Origin: Actinomycetota bacterium
GTDB taxonomy: Bacteria > Actinomycetota > Rubrobacteria > Rubrobacterales > Rubrobacteraceae
Reading direction: 5' to 3'
DNA: 16,702 nucleotides
NCBI GenBank assembly: GCA_020200675.1
Contig: JAIVIG010000306.1
Span: 1-16,702, forward strand
Each line of letters starts with the position of its first letter. Position 1 is the stretch's first letter. The notes under the pieces are model-generated. The model was not told the origin of the DNA. It saw nothing but the letters and a program-made list of their open reading frames with translations, and ran no database searches. Positions 13,175 through 16,702 of this stretch are shown one piece after another. Position numbers and translations under genes: made by a program.

Positions 13175-13840
13175 GTGCTAACGGCCCTCCTCGTCGGTCT
13201 CGCGGTGTCCAGTGCTCTGGTGATCGGCGCTGTTACCGGGGCCTTCTGGAGACCTCCCCAAGGGCTGGTTGCCATCGCACTGGCGTTCGCCAGCGGCGCG
13301 CTCATCACCGCGCTCGCCTTCGACCTGTTCGAGGAAGCTTTTGAGGCCGGAGGACCCTGGATCGCCGGAGGCGGTCTTCTGGTAGGAGCCGCCGCTTTCG
13401 TAATAGCCGACGAGCTGCTGGATCGCTACGGCGGCTCTTCGGGCTTCGCCTTGCGGGCCGAGAACCTCGCCTTGGGCGTCGGCCTCATCGGGAGTTCCCT
13501 GTCCGGCATCCTCGCGCTCCTGGTCGGCATCTTCGCCTCCAACCTCCCCGAGGCGCTGGGCGGGGCGGTAGACATGAGAAACGGGGGCCGCTCGAGAGCC
13601 TTCGTCGTCGCTATCTGGACGGCTACCGCCGTGCTACTGACCATCGCCGTGGTGATGGGCAACGTCCTGTTTACGGGCGTGTCCGAGAACGTGTTGGCCT
13701 TCGCGCGGGCCTTCGCCGCCGGCGCCGTTTTGGCCTCGCTGGCCGACACGGTGATGCCCGACGCCTACCGGCAAGGCGGTCCCCTGGTCGCCTTCGCCAC
13801 GGCCGCCGGCTTCCTGCTCACCTTCCTGATCTCGCAATAA
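13175..13840 (+). CDS. ZIP-family-like metal transporter homologue
   Basis: A 221-residue, very hydrophobic protein with about seven to eight membrane helices. The helix-2 signature F-A-S-G-A-L-I-T-A-L-A-F-D-L-F-E-E-A (38-55) and helix-4 S-N-L-P-E-A-L (122-128) follow ZIP proteins, which take up zinc, iron or manganese. In classical ZIPs helix 4 reads H-N-x-P-E-G; here His is Ser and Gly is Ala, so metal binding may be altered or lost. No His-rich cytoplasmic loop is present. The GTG at 13175 has GAAGG about 9 nt upstream. It is divergent from the broken dedA gene across 240 nt that must hold its promoter. No clear terminator was seen after the stop. Confidence 0.8.
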   Translation: MLTALLVGLAVSSALVIGAVTGAFWRPPQGLVAIALAFASGALITALAFDLFEEAFEAGGPWIAGGGLLVGAAAFVIADELLDRYGGSSGFALRAENLALGVGLIGSSLSGILALLVGIFASNLPEALGGAVDMRNGGRSRAFVVAIWTATAVLLTIAVVMGNVLFTGVSENVLAFARAFAAGAVLASLADTVMPDAYRQGGPLVAFATAAGFLLTFLISQ

Positions 13841-13911
13841 AGCCACCATTTTGGATAGCGGCAAGCTAACCTCCGAGTCGCGGAAGCGCGGCTTGTGGCT
13901 GATCCGGCAGC

Positions 13912-14760
13912 GTGGCGAGCACGCGCCCTCGATCAACAGGATGCGAAACCGAAGCCCGGGTGGTTCGGTGTTTCGGATGGTACCTTAGCCACGTGGAGAC
14001 CCTGATCGCCCGGAACCTCTCCCGTCCCGAGGACGGCTTCGGCCTGCAGCAGGCCGTGCTCGAGGAGGTGGCCGCCGGCTCCCGCGACTCCGCGGCGCTC
14101 CTCTGGACCTCCTCCCGCTACGTCGGCGCCACCTACCCCGAGACGCGCCTCCCGGGCTTCGGCGAGGCGGCGCGGCTCGCCGAGGAAGCCGGCTTCCCCG
14201 TCCTCGTCCGGAACTCGGGCGGCGGCGCGGTGGCAGCGAACGAGGGGAGCATCTCCTTCTCCCTGACCTTTCCGGTCGAGGACCTGCGCCGCGGGCTGTA
14301 CGACCGCTACACGGAGGGCGTTGACCTCGTCGTAGCGGTCCTGAGCAAACTCGGCGTCGCGGCGGAGGCCGGGGAGGTCGAGGGAGAGTTCTGCCCGGGG
14401 GCTTACTCGGTCCGCTCGGGCGGGTACTCGGGCATCAAGATCGCCGGCCTTGCCCAGAGGGTGACGCGTCGGGCCGCCCGGGTGGAGGCCCTCATCCTGG
14501 TCAGGCAGACGGCGGAGCTGAGAGCCGTTCTCGGGCTCTTCTACGGCGCCCTGGGGCTCCCCTTCCGCCCCGAGAGCGTCGCGGACCTCCCCAGGACAGA
14601 CGTATCGCGGGCGATCGAGGCGCTCGCGGACACGGTAAGGGAGCGCTACGGGGCGACGGAGGCGGAGGTCGGCGAGAAGACGCTGCAGCGGGCGCGGTCC
14701 CTACGAGATAGGTGGCGCGCGACGCCCGGTTCCTCCGGGTCGGTTTCCGGCAACTTGTGA
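13912..14760 (+). CDS. Lipoate ligase/octanoyltransferase family protein, LipL-like
   Basis: Up to 282 residues, belonging to the biotin/lipoate A/B ligase family that attaches or transfers octanoyl/lipoyl groups to carrier proteins. Numbered from GTG at 13912, the substrate motif is V-L-V-R-N-S-G-G-G-A-V (97-107). Next comes E-F-C161-P-G-A-Y and I-K176-I-A-G-L-A-Q-R. The F-C-P-G-x-Y Cys followed by a Lys about 15 residues later resembles the catalytic Cys and conserved Lys of Bacillus LipL (octanoyl-GcvH amidotransferase), more than ATP-dependent LplA. The start is uncertain: GTG codons at 13912, 13960 and 13993 are all in frame and none has a good ribosome binding site; the conserved region begins around residue 22. 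It stops 18 nt before the marC remnant. No lipoyl-dependent complex is nearby. Confidence 0.83.
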   Translation: MASTRPRSTGCETEARVVRCFGWYLSHVETLIARNLSRPEDGFGLQQAVLEEVAAGSRDSAALLWTSSRYVGATYPETRLPGFGEAARLAEEAGFPVLVRNSGGGAVAANEGSISFSLTFPVEDLRRGLYDRYTEGVDLVVAVLSKLGVAAEAGEVEGEFCPGAYSVRSGGYSGIKIAGLAQRVTRRAARVEALILVRQTAELRAVLGLFYGALGLPFRPESVADLPRTDVSRAIEALADTVRERYGATEAEVGEKTLQRARSLRDRWRATPGSSGSVSGNL

Positions 14761-14778
14761 TCCGGGGATGTCCGGAGC

Positions 14779-15311
14779 GTGTCCGAGCTCTTGTTCAACG
14801 CCTTCGTAACGCTGATTGTGGTGCTCGATCCCCTGGGGACAGCGCCGCTCTTCGTAGGGCTGACCCAGGGCCGGCGCGAGGCGTACAAGCGCGAGGCGGC
14901 CATAAAGGGAGGCCCCCGGCGATTCTGTTCTTCTTCGCGCTTGTGGGGCAGGGGCTATTGGACGCTCTAGGGATAAGGTTTTCGGCGTTCAGGATCGCGG
15001 GCGGCGCCCTGCTCTTTCTGCTGGAGGACTACCGCCGCGCGCGAACACGAGGAGGCGCAAGAAGAGGATGATATTTCGGTCTTCCCGCTGGCCATCCCCC
15101 TCATCGCCGGCGTCGGTTCGCTGACTACCGTGCTCCTCTACACGGACAACGGCGGCTTCCTGACCGTGGCCGCGATCGTAGGGGAGTACTCCTGGTCGTC
15201 TTGCTGCTCGTCCTCGCCTCCCCGCTCTTTGCCTCTCGCGTCCTCGGCGTTATCCTCGCGACCCTGGCCGTCCAGTTCGTCCTCGACGGCACCCAGGAGA
15301 GCTTCTTGTAG
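14779..15311 (+). pseudogene. Degraded MarC/NAAT-family membrane protein gene
   Basis: Four consecutive pieces match MarC, but each lies in a different frame from the next. Piece one starts at GTG 14779 (S-E-L-L-F-N-A-F-V-T-L-I-V-V-L-D-P-L-G-T) and runs to about 14905. Piece two, about 14905-15015, has I-L-F-F-F-A-L-V-G-Q-G and F-R-I-A-G-G. Piece three, about 15030-15185, has E-D-D-I-S-V-F-P-L-A-I-P-L-I-A-G. Piece four ends at TAG 15311 with L-A-V-Q-F-V-L-D-G. Compared with intact MarC (about 200 residues), short segments also appear missing near each junction, including the region after F-R-I-A-G-G-x-L-L-F-L. Single-base errors alone would not explain that, so I call it a pseudogene. MarC proteins are inner-membrane proteins of unclear function. 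Confidence 0.82.
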
Positions 15312-15326
15312 CCGAACTGCCCCGTA

Positions 15327-15332
15327 TATACT
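15327..15332 (+). promoter_or_regulatory. -10 element placing the transcript start at the hydrolase ATG
   Basis: TATACT matches five of six bases of the -10 consensus and ends 7 nt before the ATG at 15340, so transcription would start on or next to the start codon. A possible -35 (TTGTAG, 15306-15311) sits at a short 15-nt spacing. No Shine-Dalgarno sequence precedes the ATG, which fits a leaderless mRNA, common in actinobacteria. Confidence 0.5.
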
Positions 15333-15339
15333 TTCTAGA

Positions 15340-16077
15340 ATGGCTCGAAACGAAGAAGCACGGGGTCCAATCGTCTTCGTGGGCGGGCACATGTCCTGGC
15401 CGGTGGGTTATAGAAGGCTGGCCCGGATCCTGGCGGACGTCTCCGGCTCGGAGGTCCGCGTGGCGCCGATCACGCCGTTCGACTGGGCCCTGGGACGTCT
15501 CAGGGGATACGGCCAACTCGTCTTCGAGGTCGCGAGCACGGTGGACAGGGCCCTCCTGGAGAGCGACTCAGACAAGGCCGTGCTCGTCAGCTATTCGGCG
15601 GGCGGCATCCTGGCCCGGGCGTACGTCGGCGGGGATCCCCCCTACGGCGGCCGCCGCTACTCGGGCCACCGCCGCGTAAGCCACCTCATCACCCTGGGTA
15701 CCCCCCACAACGTGCCGAACAAAGGCATCCTCGCCCCTTTCGCCGAGGTCAACGAGCTCTTCCCCGGCGCCCTTCACCCTGGCATCCGCTACCTCTGCGT
15801 TGCCGGCGACGCCGTGGACGGGGCTTCATCCGGCAGGGTTCGCAGACGCTACGAGCGCTTCGGCGGCGACGGGCGAGTCGGAGGAGACGGGAAGATTCCC
15901 GTACAGTCTGCCCTGCTCCCCGGGGCCGAGTCCCTCGTCCTCGACAGCGTCTACCATGGCCGCCTCTTCGGCGGAGCCGGGGGCCGCTGGTACGGCTCGG
16001 ACCGGGAGACGGTCGAGCGCTGGTGGCCCGAGGAGCTTCGCGTAGGAGAACGCCTTGTCGAAAAACCCCACGCGTAG
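15340..16077 (+). CDS. Alpha/beta hydrolase, PGAP1/lipase-like esterase
   Basis: A 245-residue serine hydrolase from ATG at 15340. The nucleophile elbow is V-L-V-S-Y-S86-A-G-G, a GxSxG variant with Ser in the first position. I-T-L-G-T-P-H-N (117-124) is the block typical of lipases and PGAP1-like esterases. The acid is probably D183 in G-D-G-K-I-P, and the base H206 in S-V-Y-H-G. The first strand with the oxyanion loop is I-V-F-V-G-G-H (11-17). There is no signal peptide, so it is probably cytosolic; the substrate is unknown. The open frame extends upstream to 15130 only by running through marC debris; that extension is rejected, because a -10 element sits right before this ATG. Confidence 0.87.
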   Translation: MARNEEARGPIVFVGGHMSWPVGYRRLARILADVSGSEVRVAPITPFDWALGRLRGYGQLVFEVASTVDRALLESDSDKAVLVSYSAGGILARAYVGGDPPYGGRRYSGHRRVSHLITLGTPHNVPNKGILAPFAEVNELFPGALHPGIRYLCVAGDAVDGASSGRVRRRYERFGGDGRVGGDGKIPVQSALLPGAESLVLDSVYHGRLFGGAGGRWYGSDRETVERWWPEELRVGERLVEKPHA

Positions 16078-16127
16078 TAGCGTACCAGTCACTCTCGTGC
16101 GCGCCCACCTCCACGAAAGAGACGGAA

Positions 16128-16702
16128 TTGCCGGCTGAGGGAGAGCAGGACCTGAAGAAACACGGCTGGGAGACCCGCGAGACCGGGCCCGAAGCCCTGC
16201 GCGAGGCGATGAGCCTCTTCCCGTCCGGGGTCACGGTGGTCACCACGGGGCACAGCCAGGGGACCGAAGGCATGACGGCGAACGCGGTGATCTCCGTCTC
16301 TCTGGAACCGCTGCTCTTTCTCGTCAGCGTTCACAAGGACGCCCGGTTGAACCAGCGCATAAGGGAGGAGGGCTACTACGCCGTAAACTTCCTCGCCGCC
16401 GACCAGGAGGGCCTGAGCCGGCTCTTCGCCTCCCCCGAGCGCTCCAGCGGTCTCTCGGCCCTCAACTCCCTGGGCGGCGGGTACGGCAAAACGGGCGCCC
16501 CGCTCGCGGCGGGCTCCCTGGCGGCGATAGAGTGCGAGCTCGAGACCGTCTACCCCGGCGGAGACCACGATCTCTTTCTCGGCCGGGTCGTCGCTGTCCA
16601 CCTGGGCGACACCCGCAAGGCGCCGCTCGTCTTCCACGAGGGCTCCTACCCGACCCTCGTCTCCGCCCCCCGCCCAGGCGACTCCGGTGCCTTCATGGAC
16701 TC
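16128..16702 (+). CDS. Flavin reductase family protein, 3' end outside the window
   Basis: An open frame to the window edge encodes at least 191 residues with the flavin reductase (split-barrel FMN-binding) fold. Motifs are L-R-E-A-M-S-L-F-P-S-G-V-T-V-V-T-T (24-40), G-M-T-A-N-A-V-I-S-V-S-L-E-P (48-61), the L-F-L-V-S-V-H-K-D-A-R block (63-73), Y-A-V-N-F-L-A (84-90), and L-G-R-V-V-A-V near 151. Such proteins bind FMN or FAD and reduce it with NAD(P)H, often for a partner monooxygenase. The start is probably TTG at 16128, with AAAGAG 6 nt upstream; ATG at 16209 would cut into the conserved first helix. It follows the hydrolase by 50 nt on the same strand, so it may be co-transcribed. The partner oxygenase, if any, lies beyond the window. 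Confidence 0.88.
   Translation, partial: MPAEGEQDLKKHGWETRETGPEALREAMSLFPSGVTVVTTGHSQGTEGMTANAVISVSLEPLLFLVSVHKDARLNQRIREEGYYAVNFLAADQEGLSRLFASPERSSGLSALNSLGGGYGKTGAPLAAGSLAAIECELETVYPGGDHDLFLGRVVAVHLGDTRKAPLVFHEGSYPTLVSAPRPGDSGAFMD

Noticed and set aside
15130..15339. 70-residue N-terminal extension of the alpha/beta hydrolase
   Set aside because: It reads through the third marC piece and then out-of-frame marC sequence, and a -10 element precedes the ATG at 15340.
16089..16637. 182-codon minus-strand ORF at the right end
   Set aside because: It is antisense to the flavin reductase, whose conserved blocks are unmistakable on the plus strand.
1..16702. CRISPR arrays, rRNA, tRNA, integrases or phage genes
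   Set aside because: Looked for on both strands. No regularly spaced direct repeats beyond the short 21-bp and 24-bp pairs, no structural RNA gene and no recombinase were seen.

Overview
The window is about 16.7 kb of high-GC DNA with actinobacterial character: strong G/C third positions, frequent GTG and TTG starts, and a coenzyme F420 pathway. The gene families and their arrangement suggest a Rubrobacter-like deep-branching actinobacterium. That placement is an inference from content, since no rRNA or other marker gene is present.

Layout. 1-1310: the end of a small secreted protein gene, a terminator-like hairpin, a SnoaL/NTF2-like gene on the minus strand, and a gene-poor stretch with a 130-bp MITE-like element. 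1311-2042 (-): a metallo-beta-lactamase-fold protein resembling the di-iron domain of flavodiiron proteins. 2247-8766 (-): a tightly packed sulfate-assimilation operon in the order cysH, siroheme sulfite/nitrite reductase, FrhB-type F420 dehydrogenase subunit, unknown 117-aa gene, sat, cysC, TauE/SafE exporter. 9007-12055 (-): a coenzyme F420 biosynthesis operon in the order NUDIX hydrolase, cofD, cofC (apparent single-base frameshift), cofE. 12311-12934 (-): a DedA-family gene broken by three frameshifts in G runs. 13175-16702 (+): a ZIP-like transporter, a LipL/LplA-family acyltransferase, a degraded marC, an alpha/beta hydrolase with a probable leaderless mRNA, and the start of a flavin reductase.

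How it may work together. Sat makes APS, CysC can make PAPS, and CysH releases sulfite. The siroheme reductase takes sulfite to sulfide, and TauE could export excess sulfite or sulfonate. No flavoprotein or ferredoxin reductase partner is visible. Instead an F420H2-dehydrogenase-like protein with two [4Fe-4S] ferredoxin motifs directly follows the reductase gene. The pair has the domain content of archaeal Fsr (F420-dependent sulfite reductase), but as two genes. The cofactor's own biosynthesis genes lie next door on the same strand. I propose an F420H2-driven assimilatory sulfite reductase; this is inference and has not been tested.

Cautions. Frameshifts in cofC, dedA and marC may be real decay or base-calling errors in homopolymers. 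Several starts are ambiguous and are noted entry by entry.
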